Source: Achromobacter sp. Root83 (GTDB taxonomy: Bacteria; Pseudomonadota; Gammaproteobacteria; Burkholderiales; Burkholderiaceae_B). Taken from it: 64,000 bases of DNA. The stretch covers positions 62,001 through 126,000 of the forward strand of contig NZ_LMIU01000022.1 of assembly GCF_001428845.1 (NCBI RefSeq). The letters are read 5' to 3'. Position 1 is the first letter of the stretch. The number at the start of each line of letters is the position of its first letter. The notes beneath the pieces were generated by a model. That model saw only the letters and a list, made by a program, of their open reading frames with translations, was not told the origin of the DNA and did no database searches. Made by a program: the position numbers and the translations under genes. Below are positions 8,032-17,681 of the stretch, piece by piece.

Positions 8032-8996
8032 TGAAGGCGACGCCCGCCACCGGCGCGCCGATGGAGCTCGCGGTCGACTGGATCGTGCTGCTGACGTCCG
8101 GGCAGGCCTGCGATCGCGACCGCCAGCGTTTTGAACACTGGCTGGCCAGCCACCCCGACAACGCGCGCGCCTGGGCCGAGGTCGACGGCCTGATGCGCCA
8201 GCCGCTGTCCCGGCTGCGCACGGCCTCGCGCGACGCCCCCGGCGCCGCGCGCGCCGCCCGCGCCACGCTGCTGCAAACCAGCGGCCTGGACCGGCGCCGC
8301 GTGCTGAAGCTGGCGATGCTGACGGCTGGTGTCGGCGTCGGCGCGCTGGTCACCAACCGCTATGTGCCGCTGGCTGGCCTGACCGCCACCTATTCGACGC
8401 GCACTGGTGAACGCCGGACGTATGCGCTGGCCGACGGCTCGGTGCTGACGCTGAACGCGCGTTCGGCCGCCGACGTGCATTACGACGACGCGCAACGCAC
8501 GGTCGTTCTGCGCCAAGGCGGCCTGTACGCCGAGGCGCACGCCGACCGCCGGCCCTTCGTCGTGCGCACGCCCCTGGGCAACGTATCGGCCGAGGCTTCC
8601 CGCCTGGCCGTCAACCTGTTCGACACCTACGCGGTTGCGAGCGCCATCCAGGATGCGCTCACGCTGCGCCCTGAACGCGGCCAGCCCATGGCATTGCAGC
8701 AGGCCGCTACGGCGGCGTTCGACCGGGACCGCGTCTGGATGCGCGACGATGTCGCGCAGGCCAGTTGGCGCGGCGGCATCCTCACCGTGCGCGACACCCG
8801 GCTGGACGAAGTGGTGGAGCAGTTGCGTGCCTATCAGCCCGGCCTGATCCGCGTGTCGCCCCAGGCCGCCTCGTTGCGCGTCTTCGGCGTCTTTCCGCTG
8901 GACGATCCGCGCCGGACGCTGCTGGCGCTGAGCGAGACGCTGCCCATCCAGGTGCAGCGCTACGGGCCATGGCTGACGCTGGTGGATGCGGCCTGA
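8031..8996 (+). CDS. FecR-like anti-sigma/sigma regulator
   Basis: A 321-residue transmembrane regulator. The cytoplasmic N-terminal DUF4880-type domain has AVDWIVLLTSGQ and FEHWLASHPDNARAWAEVD. One membrane helix near residues 93-110 (VLKLAMLTAGVGVGALV) follows a twin-arginine-like RRR. The periplasmic FecR domain carries the family motif ERRTYALADGSVLTLN. It senses the signalling domain of the outer-membrane receptor and controls the adjacent sigma factor. It starts at the overlap with the sigma gene and is followed, 92 bases on, by the receptor gene. Confidence 0.92.
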   Translation: MKATPATGAPMELAVDWIVLLTSGQACDRDRQRFEHWLASHPDNARAWAEVDGLMRQPLSRLRTASRDAPGAARAARATLLQTSGLDRRRVLKLAMLTAGVGVGALVTNRYVPLAGLTATYSTRTGERRTYALADGSVLTLNARSAADVHYDDAQRTVVLRQGGLYAEAHADRRPFVVRTPLGNVSAEASRLAVNLFDTYAVASAIQDALTLRPERGQPMALQQAATAAFDRDRVWMRDDVAQASWRGGILTVRDTRLDEVVEQLRAYQPGLIRVSPQAASLRVFGVFPLDDPRRTLLALSETLPIQVQRYGPWLTLVDAA

Positions 8997-9088
8997 AAAA
9001 AAGCCGGCCGGCAGTGAGGGGATTTCGAATCGGCAGCCGTCATGACTTATGACGCAACCGAAATCCTCGCAACCGACCCTCTGCAATC

Positions 9089-11542
9089 ATGAAATTCCCC
9101 TTGCCCCCCGCCGCGGCGCTTGTCGCCTGCGCGTTGAGCGCCTGCGTACTGGCGCAACCCGTGAATGCCCAGGACGCTGCCCCCGCCGCCGAGCGGGCCG
9201 CCCTGCCCTACGATCTATCGTCCGCCCCCCTGGCCGACACGCTCAGCCAGATCTCGCTGCGTAGCGGTCAAACCATTTCAGCCGGCGCCGAACTCGTGAC
9301 GGGCAGGCAAGCCGCGCCGGTGCGCGGCGTGCTGACCGCCGAGGCGGCCGCCCGGCAGGCGCTGGCAGGCACGGGACTGGAGCTCGTGGTCACGCGCAAC
9401 GGCGTGCTGACCGTACGCCCCGTGCCCGCGGCGGGCGCCGTGACCGCGCTCGAGCCCGTGGTGGTCACCGCCAGCGGCATGATCCCGCCCAGCGAAGGCA
9501 CCGGCTCATACACCATGCCCGAGTCGTCCTCGGCCATGCGCATGCGCCTGACGATGCGGGAAACGCCGCAATCGGTCAGCGTCATCACGCGCCAGCAGAT
9601 GGACGACCAAGGCATCGTAAGCGTGGCGAGGGCTCTTGAGCAGACACCCGGCATTACCGTCGTCCAGGACAATTCCGAGGGCTACAGCTTCTACTCGCGC
9701 GGCTTCCAGCTGGAGAATTTCCAGTTCGACGGCCTGCCCAGCCTGTCCAGCGACGGCGGGAACGTCCGCGACAACTACAGCATCACGAACACGGTCATCT
9801 ACGACCGCGTGGAAATCCTGAAGGGGGCCACCGGACTGGTCAACGGCGCGGGCTATCCCTCTGGCGTCGTCAACTTCATCCGCAAGCGGCCCACGCAGGA
9901 ATTCCAGGGCAGCCTGAGCGCTGGCGCCGGGTCCTGGGACCGCTTCCGCAGCGAAGTGGACCTGGGCGGCCCCCTGAGCGAAAACGGCAAGGTGCGCGGC
10001 CGCGTGGTCGGCGCCGCCGAGACCCGGGGCAGCTTCATGGACTACGCCCGAGGCAAGGAATACGTCGGCTACGGAATCCTGGAAGCCGACCTGACCGCGC
10101 GCACCAAGGCATCCATCGGCGTGGACTATCAGCAGAACCGCAACAACGGCACCACCAACACCCATCTGCCTTCGCTGTTCTCCGAAGGGTCGCCGGTCAC
10201 GTTTTCCCGGTCCACGAACCCGGCCGACAAATGGGCGTGGCGCAACCAGGACACCACGCGCGTCTTCGCTGACATCGAACACAAGCTGGACAATGGCTGG
10301 AAATTCAAGCTGGCCGCCGCCCATCGCAACTACAGCTCGCGCGAACTGATCTCCGGCATGAGCGGCGCCCTGGTCGACGTGGATACCCACAGCATCGACC
10401 ACGGCTTCTATGCGGGCGGCGCCTCCCGTTTCAACACCGACTCGCGCGAGAACACCGTCGACTTCCAGGCGTCCGGACCCTACAGCCTGTTCGGTCGCCA
10501 GCATGAGCTGGTGCTGGGCTACAGCGCCGCCCGCACCCATTCGCAATCGAACCGGTATGACGGCGAAACCGATTTGCTTATCGACGACGCCTTCAACTGG
10601 CGCAACAACGCCGCCGAGCCCGGCTCGTACGAATGGTGGCTGACGCACAACGTGCTGGTGAACCAGAAGATCCTGTACGGGGCGACGGTGCTGCGCCCGG
10701 CCGACCGTCTCGCACTCATTCTGGGCGGCCGCTTGACGGACTATTCGTGGAGCCTGGACGGACGTCTGGGTAACGGCCGGTCCACGCACTACGCTTCCAG
10801 CGTCGACAACAAGTTCATCCCCTATGCCGGCATTACCTATGATCTGGATAGTTGGAACACGCTTTATGCCAGCTACACCGATGTATTCAAACCCCAGGCC
10901 TACAACTTCGACGCCGGCAACCGCCAACTGGATCCGCTGACCGGCAAGAGCTACGAAATAGGCGCCAAGGGCGAATACCTGGATGGCCGCCTGAACGCCA
11001 GCATCGCGCTGTTTCAGCTCAAGCAGGACAATGTCGCCGAACCCGATCCCAGCGGCGCGTCGACCCCTACCGGCGGCACGGCCTACATCGCGATTCCGGG
11101 CGTCACCACGCGCGGCGTGGAACTGGAGGTCTCCGGCGAGGTGATGCCGGGTTGGCAGGTGAATGCCGGCTACACCTACAGCCGGTCGCGCGACCGCGAC
11201 GGCAAGCGGGTCAGCGCCACGCAGCCGGAGCACCTGTTCAAGGTGGCCACGGCCTATCGCCTGCCCGGCGACTGGCACCGCCTGACCGTCGGTGCGAACC
11301 TGCATTGGCAAAGCGGCACGTACTTCACGCAAGAGGTCGAATCGAGCGACCATCGCTTCACGCAGGACAGCTTTGGCGTGCTGGGGCTGATGGCCGGCTA
11401 TGACTTCAGCAAGGACCTGCGCCTGACCGTGAACCTGAACAACGTGCTGGACAAGCACTATTACTCGGGCATGGGCAACTACAACTCGGTCTTCTACGGC
11501 GCGCCACGCAACGTGTTCGCACAGCTTCGGTACAAGTTCTAA
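9089..11542 (+). CDS. TonB-dependent siderophore receptor with N-terminal signalling (STN) domain
   Basis: An 817-residue outer-membrane ferric-siderophore receptor. A signal peptide (about residues 1-27, ending VNAQ) precedes a secretin/TonB STN domain (about 38-110, YDLSSAPLADTLSQISLRSG), which talks to FecR across the periplasm. Then come the plug (TPQSVSVITRQQMDDQG; VEILKGATGLVNGAGYPSG) and a 22-strand barrel that ends in Phe (FAQLRYKF). Architecture resembles FoxA/FpvA/FhuE-type receptors. No second Fur box is seen in the 92-base gap after fecR, consistent with control by the sigma factor. The ligand cannot be told from sequence. Confidence 0.92.
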   Translation: MKFPLPPAAALVACALSACVLAQPVNAQDAAPAAERAALPYDLSSAPLADTLSQISLRSGQTISAGAELVTGRQAAPVRGVLTAEAAARQALAGTGLELVVTRNGVLTVRPVPAAGAVTALEPVVVTASGMIPPSEGTGSYTMPESSSAMRMRLTMRETPQSVSVITRQQMDDQGIVSVARALEQTPGITVVQDNSEGYSFYSRGFQLENFQFDGLPSLSSDGGNVRDNYSITNTVIYDRVEILKGATGLVNGAGYPSGVVNFIRKRPTQEFQGSLSAGAGSWDRFRSEVDLGGPLSENGKVRGRVVGAAETRGSFMDYARGKEYVGYGILEADLTARTKASIGVDYQQNRNNGTTNTHLPSLFSEGSPVTFSRSTNPADKWAWRNQDTTRVFADIEHKLDNGWKFKLAAAHRNYSSRELISGMSGALVDVDTHSIDHGFYAGGASRFNTDSRENTVDFQASGPYSLFGRQHELVLGYSAARTHSQSNRYDGETDLLIDDAFNWRNNAAEPGSYEWWLTHNVLVNQKILYGATVLRPADRLALILGGRLTDYSWSLDGRLGNGRSTHYASSVDNKFIPYAGITYDLDSWNTLYASYTDVFKPQAYNFDAGNRQLDPLTGKSYEIGAKGEYLDGRLNASIALFQLKQDNVAEPDPSGASTPTGGTAYIAIPGVTTRGVELEVSGEVMPGWQVNAGYTYSRSRDRDGKRVSATQPEHLFKVATAYRLPGDWHRLTVGANLHWQSGTYFTQEVESSDHRFTQDSFGVLGLMAGYDFSKDLRLTVNLNNVLDKHYYSGMGNYNSVFYGAPRNVFAQLRYKF

Positions 11543-11548
11543 GGCGGG

Positions 11549-12139
11549 TCAGCGCAAGGCGGATCCGGCGGCGGCGCGCGCCGCCTCCACGTCCCCGTGC
11601 AGGGACGCCGCATCCGGCCGCAGGGGCAGCACGAGCCGCCCCTGGCGGTCGATCGCGCCCCATTCCCCGCCCACGACATAGCTGTGTTCGCCATCGGGCG
11701 TGCGTTCCAGGCGGCAGCCCTTGCATACGGCGGCCAGGCCGCCGCTGAAGCGGTCCACCCAGTCATAGGGCGTGGCCAGCACGCGGTTGAGCTGCTTGTC
11801 GTAATAGGCCATGCCGCCCGGCCAGGGGCCGCGCGTCAGGCCCGCTTCGAAGTCGTCGGCGCCGTTGTCGAAGGTGACGACCGCAACGGCATAGCCATCC
11901 GGACGCACCCAATGCCATGACCCGTTGGCGGTGGCCGGCGACAGGCCGTCGCCTGCGAAGTCCATGCGCGCCAGCACATCGGGCCGGAACGCCACGGATT
12001 CGCCGGCGGGGCGGGCGCAATGCTCGGCGTATTCCAGCGATCCGCCGGCGCCCTTCTCCGCGTAAAAGCAGGGCAGGCCGTAATCGGCGGCGTTGCCCGA
12101 GGCCAGGGCAAGCGAGGAAAGCAAGGCGGCGATAAACAT
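11549..12139 (-). CDS. exported protein with WG-repeat-like segments, function unknown
   Basis: A 196-residue protein with an N-terminal signal peptide (MFIAALLSSLALASGNAA). The mature part has short repeated modules of the type GxWHWVRPDGYAVAV and GEWGAIDRQGRLVLPLR, similar to WG repeats, a beta-strand repeat of unknown ligand. Two Cys pairs (CFYAEK...HC; CKGC) could form disulfides. The start at 12139 is chosen because AGGA lies 8 bases upstream; a longer form from 12166 lacks a signal-like start. It converges with the siderophore receptor gene, leaving 6 bases between the stops. Confidence 0.75.
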   Translation of the reverse strand: MFIAALLSSLALASGNAADYGLPCFYAEKGAGGSLEYAEHCARPAGESVAFRPDVLARMDFAGDGLSPATANGSWHWVRPDGYAVAVVTFDNGADDFEAGLTRGPWPGGMAYYDKQLNRVLATPYDWVDRFSGGLAAVCKGCRLERTPDGEHSYVVGGEWGAIDRQGRLVLPLRPDAASLHGDVEAARAAAGSALR

Positions 12140-12201
12140 GCGGGCGATCCTAGCACGGGGCGGCACCGGCTTTTCCCAATGGCCGCCTGCCGCCCGCCGC
12201 C

Positions 12202-12229
12202 AAAAAATAGCGGCCCCGCAGGGCCGCCA
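12202..12229 (-). terminator. intrinsic terminator of the tcu operon
   Basis: On the minus strand a perfect 7-bp stem (GCGGCCC / GGGCCGC, loop of four) is followed by TATTTTTT. It lies about 25 bases downstream of the Bug receptor stop and closes the tcuA-tcuB-receptor transcript. Confidence 0.85.
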
Positions 12230-12253
12230 TTCAGATCATGCAGGTCATTCGGG

Positions 12254-13231
12254 TCAGTTGGCGGTGGCGCCCGAGTCCTTGACGGCCTTTGCCCAACTGG
12301 CGATCTCGGTCTGGATGAACTTGCCGAATTCGGCGGTGTTCACGCCGGACGCGCGCGCGCCCTCTTCGAGCAGGCGCTGCTTGACTTCCGGCGCGGCCAG
12401 GGCGCCGCTCAGGGCCTGGTTAAGCCGCGCCACCACCGCGTCCGGCGTGCCGGCCGGCGCCACGATGCCGTGCCAGGACACCGCCTGGAATCCGGGCAGA
12501 CCCGATTCCGCCATCGTCGGCACGTCGGGCATGGCCGACGAGCGCTCGGGCGACGTGACGGCCAGCGCGCGCAGCGTGCCCGCCTTCACGTGCGGCAGCA
12601 CGCCGGGAATGGTGGTGAACATGAAGTCGATCTGGCCGCCGATCAGGTCCGTGATGGCGGGGCTGCCGCCCTTGTAAGGCACGTGCGTGAACTGCAGCTT
12701 GGCTTCGCTCTTGAACATCTCGCCCGCCAGATGCCCCGGCGTGCCCGCGCCCGCCGAGCCCATGTTGGTCTTGTCGCCCTGCGAACGGATGAACGCGATC
12801 AGCTCCTGCACCGTGGTGGCCTTGACGTTCGGGCCCACCACCAGCACGTTGGGCACGGTGGCCAGCAGCGTGACCGGCGTGAAGTCCTTCACGGCGTCAT
12901 AGGAAATGCGCGAGTACAACGACGGGTTGATGCCGTGCGTGCTGGCGGTGGCCAGCAGCAGCGTGTAGCCGTCCGGCGCGGCGGAGGCCACCTGCTTGGC
13001 CGCGATGGTGCCGTTGGCGCCGCCCTTGTTGTCGATCACGATGGTCTGGCCCAGCGTCTTGGCGGCTTCGGCGGCGACGGTGCGCGCCAGGATGTCGGAC
13101 GTGCCGCCGGCGGAGTGCGGCACGGACAGCGTGATCGGCTTGGCCGGGAAGGATTGCGCATGCGCCGCCGGCAGCGCCGGCGCGAGACAGGCGGCCAGCG
13201 CGACGCGCGCCAGCAATCGAGTACGGAACAT
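12254..13231 (-). CDS. Bug-type tripartite tricarboxylate transporter substrate-binding protein
   Basis: A 325-residue periplasmic receptor. Signal peptide about residues 1-25 (ending AHAQ), then the family opening PAKPITLSVPHSAGGTSDILAR, the VIDNKGGANGTIAAKQVA motif and HVPYKGGSPAITDLIGGQID. Bug proteins capture carboxylates for TctAB-type transporters or for signalling. It is the last gene after tcuA and tcuB on the same strand, so tricarballylate, citrate or a related tricarboxylate is the likely ligand. MFRTRLL is taken as the start because it begins the signal peptide. No membrane components TctA/TctB are in the window. Confidence 0.92.
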   Translation of the reverse strand: MFRTRLLARVALAACLAPALPAAHAQSFPAKPITLSVPHSAGGTSDILARTVAAEAAKTLGQTIVIDNKGGANGTIAAKQVASAAPDGYTLLLATASTHGINPSLYSRISYDAVKDFTPVTLLATVPNVLVVGPNVKATTVQELIAFIRSQGDKTNMGSAGAGTPGHLAGEMFKSEAKLQFTHVPYKGGSPAITDLIGGQIDFMFTTIPGVLPHVKAGTLRALAVTSPERSSAMPDVPTMAESGLPGFQAVSWHGIVAPAGTPDAVVARLNQALSGALAAPEVKQRLLEEGARASGVNTAEFGKFIQTEIASWAKAVKDSGATAN

Positions 13232-13300
13232 TGGAGTCTCCAGGGTTGTTGTCGGTTGCGGCGCCTTCCTGGGCGCCGTCATAGGCGTGATAAGGCCGGT

Positions 13301-14530
13301 TCAGTCCGATCCGAGCTGCAGCTTGTTGGGCTGGCGTTTTTCGATGGACCATTTCAGCAGCGCGGCCGACCGATAGATGCCATGCGCGAACTTGCCGTAG
13401 GGCAAGGTCAGGAACAACGCCATCACCACGCCCAGGTGGATCGCCAGCAGCAGCGCCATCGCGCCGCCGTCGCGGCCCGCCAGCAGGACCAGGCCCGTGG
13501 CGCTGGTCAGGAACAGCAGCACGATGAAGCCGCGGTCCATCGGCTTTTGCGCCGCGTCGCCCTGCTGCGGATGACGCTTGATGTTCAGCCACAGCAATCC
13601 GGCCGGCCCGATGAGCAGGCCGATGCCGCCCACGGTGCCCAGCAGCACCGGGGCGCTCAAGAGCGGATAGGGGGCCTGCAGGCCGAGCAGGTAGTGATAC
13701 AGCGTGGCCACGCAGGTGGCCGCGAAGCACAGCATGAAGCCGTAGAACGTGAAGTGATGGAAGCGCCTGCGCCACAGCGTGAAGGCGTCGTCGGCGTTGT
13801 TGCAGCCCTTGCCGTGGCCGCCGTCCAGGTAGCGCAGGCGCAGCGCGTCGTGCGCGGCCTCCGCCACCGCCGCGCCCGACGCCGCCCCCGGGCTCACGTT
13901 GCGCCAGAAGCGCGTGACGCCCACGGCCAGCGCCAGCATCGAGAATCCGAACACCACGCCGAACATCAGCGCCAGCGTGTTGTGCGGAAACACGGCATAG
14001 AAATTGCCCGCCATCGGCTCGTGGAACAGGCCACCCGCCATCAAGACCGCCAGGACCAGGAACAGCGCCAGCCCCGCGGCCGTGGCCAGCGACAGGGCCA
14101 GCCCGTTGCGCTTGTACAGCGTGCCCAGCGCGGCCGGCCAGGCGTAGTCGGTATAGGTCTGCACCCGGACCTTGGCCATGGCCTGCGGCACATTGACCGC
14201 GAACTCGTGCGGCGGCGCGTACTGGCACGCGTGCAGACAGGCCCCGCAGTTATGGCACAGGTTGGCCAGGTAGTTCAGGTCGGCCTTGCCGAATTCCAGG
14301 CGCCGGGTCATGGCGGGAAACACCGCGCAGAAGCCTTCGCAGTAGCGGCAGGCGTTGCAGATCTGCATGACGCGCGCCACTTCGGTTTCGTCGTCCGTCA
14401 GGGTCTCGGTCAGCGGCTTGGCGGTCCTGCCGTGAAAATGCACGGGCTGCTCCGCCATGGCGGGACCGGCTTCCGGGTGGCTGTTGGAGAACGACTGCGC
14501 CTCGCGGGCCAGGGCTTCAAGCTGCTTCAT
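13301..14530 (-). CDS. tcuB: tricarballylate utilisation 4Fe-4S membrane protein TcuB
   Basis: A 409-residue protein. The N-terminal ferredoxin-like part has two cysteine clusters, [11 protein letters not shown] and [16 protein letters not shown], and five or six membrane helices follow (CitB/TcuB family). TcuB takes electrons from the reduced flavin of TcuA and passes them to the quinone pool when tricarballylate is oxidised to cis-aconitate. It overlaps the end of tcuA by 14 bases. Two start codons are close (14545 and 14530); [12 protein letters not shown] at 14530 is the usual beginning. Confidence 0.9.
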   Translation of the reverse strand: MKQLEALAREAQSFSNSHPEAGPAMAEQPVHFHGRTAKPLTETLTDDETEVARVMQICNACRYCEGFCAVFPAMTRRLEFGKADLNYLANLCHNCGACLHACQYAPPHEFAVNVPQAMAKVRVQTYTDYAWPAALGTLYKRNGLALSLATAAGLALFLVLAVLMAGGLFHEPMAGNFYAVFPHNTLALMFGVVFGFSMLALAVGVTRFWRNVSPGAASGAAVAEAAHDALRLRYLDGGHGKGCNNADDAFTLWRRRFHHFTFYGFMLCFAATCVATLYHYLLGLQAPYPLLSAPVLLGTVGGIGLLIGPAGLLWLNIKRHPQQGDAAQKPMDRGFIVLLFLTSATGLVLLAGRDGGAMALLLAIHLGVVMALFLTLPYGKFAHGIYRSAALLKWSIEKRQPNKLQLGSD

Positions 14531-15932
14531 GTTGTGCTCCCGCAAGTTGCTGGCGGCGCGCGGCGGCGGCGGCCTGGGTCCCGGCGATGCGGCCGAAGGC
14601 CGTGCCGATGGACATGCCCACCCCGGCCGTGTAGCCCTTGCCCAGCACGTTGCCGGCCATCATTTCGCCGGCGACAAACAGGTTGCCGCTGGGCTGGCCG
14701 TTGAACCGGACCGCTGCAGTGTCGTCCACCTTCAGGCCCAGGTAGGTAAAGGTGATGCCGGGCCGCAGCGCATAGCCGTAGAACGGCGCGGTGTCGATCG
14801 GCCGCGCCCAGTGCGTCTTGGCGGGCGTCAGGCCCTCGGTGTGGCAGTCGTCCAGCGCGGTGTGGTCGAACCTGCCCACGCGGCAGGCCTCGTTGTATTG
14901 GCGGACCGTCTGTTCGAAGGTGGCCGGGTCCAGGCCCAGCTTTTCGGCCAGCTCGGGCAGGGTGTCGGCCTGCACGCCGGGAAACACCGGCGGCATGAAG
15001 CGGCCGATCGCCTTGGCGTCGATGATGGAATAGGCGATCTGGCCCGGCTGCATGGCGGTCAGGCGGCCCCAGATGGCGTAGCGCTTGGGCCAGAAGTCTT
15101 CGCCCTCGTCATAGAAACGCACGGCATCGCGGTTGACCACCACGCCCAGCGACACGCAATCGATGCGCGTGCAGATGCCGCCGTCATACAGCGGCGCGCG
15201 GGCGTCGATGGCCACGCAATGCGATTGGGACGGGTCGCCGATGCTGTCCGCGCCCGCATCCAGCATGAATTTCAGCAGCACGCCCATGTTGAAGCGCGTG
15301 CCGCGGATCAGGAAATTGTCGGCCGGCCATTCGCCGCGCTCGTTCTGGCCCCAGGCCTCGCGCAGCCATTCGCGGTTGGACTCGAACCCGCCGGCGGCCA
15401 GCACACAGGCGCGGGCCTCGATGCGTTCCGAACCGATGCGCGCGGCCACGAAGCGGCCGTTGTCCAGTTCCAGGGAATCGACCGGCGCGTTGTAGCGGAT
15501 CTTCACGCCCAGCGCCTCGGCGCTGCGGTAGTAGGCATTGACCAGCGCCTTGCCGCCGCCCATGAAGAAGGCATTGGTGCGCGCCACATGCAGCGCCCCC
15601 GACAGCGGCGGCTGGAAGTTCACGCCATGGCGGCGCATCCAGTCCCGGCAGGTGGAGGATTCGCGGATGACCAGCCGCGCCAGATGTTCGTTGGTCAGCC
15701 CGCCCGTGACCTTGAGCAGGTCCTGCCAGTATTCTTCTTCGGGATACGCGTCGGTCAGCACGTCCTGCGGCGCATCGTGCATGCAGCGCAGATTGCGCGT
15801 GTGCTGCGAGTTCCCGCCCCGCCATTCCTGCGGCGCCGCTTCCAGCAGCAACACGCTGGCGCCGGCCTCGCGCGCCATCAGGGCCGCGCACAGCGCCGCG
15901 TTGCCCCCCCCTATCACCAAGACGTCGACCAT
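14517..15932 (-). CDS. tcuA: FAD-dependent tricarballylate dehydrogenase TcuA
   Basis: A 471-residue flavoprotein of the fumarate reductase/succinate dehydrogenase flavoprotein class. The FAD-binding Rossmann motif [19 protein letters not shown] is at the N-terminus, and [19 protein letters not shown] near residue 425 contacts FAD. It oxidises tricarballylate (or a related tricarboxylate) to cis-aconitate and hands electrons to TcuB. The neighbouring tcuB and LysR gene match the Salmonella tcuRABC order, but a Bug receptor replaces the TcuC permease here. Other FAD-dependent 3-ketosteroid-type dehydrogenases are the main look-alikes; context argues for TcuA. Confidence 0.9.
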   Translation of the reverse strand: MVDVLVIGGGNAALCAALMAREAGASVLLLEAAPQEWRGGNSQHTRNLRCMHDAPQDVLTDAYPEEEYWQDLLKVTGGLTNEHLARLVIRESSTCRDWMRRHGVNFQPPLSGALHVARTNAFFMGGGKALVNAYYRSAEALGVKIRYNAPVDSLELDNGRFVAARIGSERIEARACVLAAGGFESNREWLREAWGQNERGEWPADNFLIRGTRFNMGVLLKFMLDAGADSIGDPSQSHCVAIDARAPLYDGGICTRIDCVSLGVVVNRDAVRFYDEGEDFWPKRYAIWGRLTAMQPGQIAYSIIDAKAIGRFMPPVFPGVQADTLPELAEKLGLDPATFEQTVRQYNEACRVGRFDHTALDDCHTEGLTPAKTHWARPIDTAPFYGYALRPGITFTYLGLKVDDTAAVRFNGQPSGNLFVAGEMMAGNVLGKGYTAGVGMSIGTAFGRIAGTQAAAAARRQQLAGAQHEAA

Positions 15933-16009
15933 GCCATCTTCCCCAATTCAAGGGGAAGACTGTACGCAGCGGCGCGCCGTTGCGATATCAGGCGGGCGTC
16001 AACGGGTCT

Positions 16010-16936
16010 TCACGAATCGTGAAGAGCAACCACCGCCCATTGCCCGTTGCGTGCCAGGGTGCGGGAGACGTCGGCCAACACCAGCCGGGCGGCCAGCGCC
16101 GCCGGCGACAGTTCCTCGTCGGACAGGCTGGCCAGCAGATTCGGGCGGAACAGATGGGCGTCGTCGATGCGGGCCATGTGCAACTGGCCGGGCGCGATCC
16201 GGGCCATCGCCGAACTGGGCTGGATGGTGGCGGCGATGCCTTGCTGGACCACGTCCATCAGCAGGGACAGGCCATCGACTTCGGCCACCACCCGGGGCGT
16301 ATGGCCCTGTTGCAGAAAGGCGTTGTTCACCAGCGCCCGCAGCCCGTGGCGGCCGCTGGGCAGCACCAGCGGCAGGTCCGCGATCGCTTCCAGCCGCGTG
16401 GTGGCGCCGGCCGGCACGCCCGGCAGATCGGGCCGGGCAAAGAGAAACAGGGGTTCGTCCAGCAGCGGCATGATGCTCCAGCGGCGTGCGGACTCGGCGT
16501 GAAAGACGATGGCCAGGTCCAGCAGGCGGCCGTTCAGCATGTCGCTGAGATGGCCCGACAGCGCCTCGACCAGATGCAGCCGGATGTCGGGATAGCGCGC
16601 GTTCATGGCCTGCAGGAAAGGCGCCCCCAGGATCGCCGCCGTGGTGGACGGCAGGCCGACGCTGACGTGCCCGGCCAGCCTGGCCTGCTGGGCCGCCTGG
16701 ACCGCGTCGTCGGCGTGGCGCAAGGCCAGTTGCGCCTGGCGGAAGAACGCCAGTCCCGCGTCCGTGGGCACCACGCCGCTGGCGCTGCGCTGCAGGAGCC
16801 GGGTGGAGAGCTCGCCTTCGAGCCTGCTGATCTGCTGGCTGAGCGCCGACGTGACCATGCCGATCGACATGGCCGCCCGGCCGATGCTGCCCGCTTCGAC
16901 CACGCGCACGAAATAGCGTAGCTGGCGCAGTTCCAT
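16010..16936 (-). CDS. tcuR: LysR-family regulator of the tcu genes (TcuR-like)
   Basis: A 308-residue LysR protein. The N-terminal winged helix has LRQLRYFVRVVEAGSIGRAAMSIGMVTSALSQQ (shown in part as LRQLRYFVRVVEAGSIGRAA), the rest is a periplasmic-binding-like effector domain. It lies 77 bases upstream of tcuA on the same strand, and its start is 3 bases after the GST stop. By position it should activate tcuAB and the Bug receptor gene in response to the substrate. The symbol is inferred from context. Confidence 0.8.
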   Translation of the reverse strand: MELRQLRYFVRVVEAGSIGRAAMSIGMVTSALSQQISRLEGELSTRLLQRSASGVVPTDAGLAFFRQAQLALRHADDAVQAAQQARLAGHVSVGLPSTTAAILGAPFLQAMNARYPDIRLHLVEALSGHLSDMLNGRLLDLAIVFHAESARRWSIMPLLDEPLFLFARPDLPGVPAGATTRLEAIADLPLVLPSGRHGLRALVNNAFLQQGHTPRVVAEVDGLSLLMDVVQQGIAATIQPSSAMARIAPGQLHMARIDDAHLFRPNLLASLSDEELSPAALAARLVLADVSRTLARNGQWAVVALHDS

Positions 16937-16939
16937 GGA

Positions 16940-17638
16940 TCAGCCCGGAATGGCCAGTCCCTTGACCACGGCGGGCCGGGCCACGAAGGCATCCAGCACG
17001 CGCGCGATGTTCTTGAATTCGGAGAACCCGACCAGCTCGCCGGCGTCATAGAAGCCCACCAGGTTGCGCACCCAGGGCAGGATCGCGATGTCGGCGATGG
17101 TGTATTGATCGCCCATCACCCAGTCGCGCCCATCCAGGCGCTGATCCAGCACGGCCAACAGGCGCCGGGACTCGGCCGCGTAGCGGTCGCGCGGACGCTT
17201 GTCTTCGTAGTCCTTGCCCGCGAACTTATGGAAGAAGCCGAGCTGGCCGAACATCGGGCCGATCCCGCCCATCTGGAACATCACCCATTGCAGCGTCTCG
17301 TAGCGTCCCGCCGTGTCGGCCGGGATGAACTGGCCGGTCTTGCTGGCCAGGTAGACCAGGATGGCGCCGGATTCAAACAAGGCCAGCGGCGTGCCGTCGG
17401 GCCCGTTGGGGTCGAGGATGGCCGGAATCTTGTTGTTCGGGCTGATAGACAGGAATTCGGGTGAAAACTGGTCCTTGGAATCGAAGCTGACCCGGTGCGG
17501 CTCATAGGGCAGGCCGGTTTCCTCCAGCATGATCGACGCCTTCACGCCATTGGGGGTGGGCAGCGAATAGAGCTGGATGCGATCGGGATGCCGGGCGGGC
17601 CATTTCTGGGTGATGGCGAACGAGTCTAGGGAGGTCAT
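16940..17638 (-). CDS. glutathione S-transferase, nu-class YfcG/YghU-like
   Basis: A 232-residue GST. The N-terminal thioredoxin-like domain has LYSLPTPNGVKASIMLEETGLPYE and ISPNNKIPAILDPNG, both diagnostic of the YfcG/YghU/Ure2p-like group; FESGAILVYLASKTG holds the glutathione-binding Glu-Ser. These enzymes act as glutathione-dependent disulfide reductases or peroxidases. The C-terminal helical domain has YTIADIAILPWV. Start at 17638 (MTSLDSFAIT) has GGAG upstream. It precedes the LysR gene by 3 bases and may be in the same transcript. Confidence 0.88.
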   Translation of the reverse strand: MTSLDSFAITQKWPARHPDRIQLYSLPTPNGVKASIMLEETGLPYEPHRVSFDSKDQFSPEFLSISPNNKIPAILDPNGPDGTPLALFESGAILVYLASKTGQFIPADTAGRYETLQWVMFQMGGIGPMFGQLGFFHKFAGKDYEDKRPRDRYAAESRRLLAVLDQRLDGRDWVMGDQYTIADIAILPWVRNLVGFYDAGELVGFSEFKNIARVLDAFVARPAVVKGLAIPG

Positions 17639-17681
17639 GCGGGGGAATCTCCGGGGGAGGCGGGGGTTTGTGACGACAATC

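Noticed and set aside
8997-9088. Fur box directly before the siderophore receptor
   Set aside because: No stretch approaches the Fur consensus; the TCATGACTTATGACG segment is too weak.
12020-14704. Very long plus-strand open frame opposite the Bug receptor and tcuB genes
   Set aside because: Arg/Gly/Ala/His-rich shadow of real minus-strand genes; the opposite strand encodes clear family proteins with signal peptide, Fe-S clusters and membrane helices.
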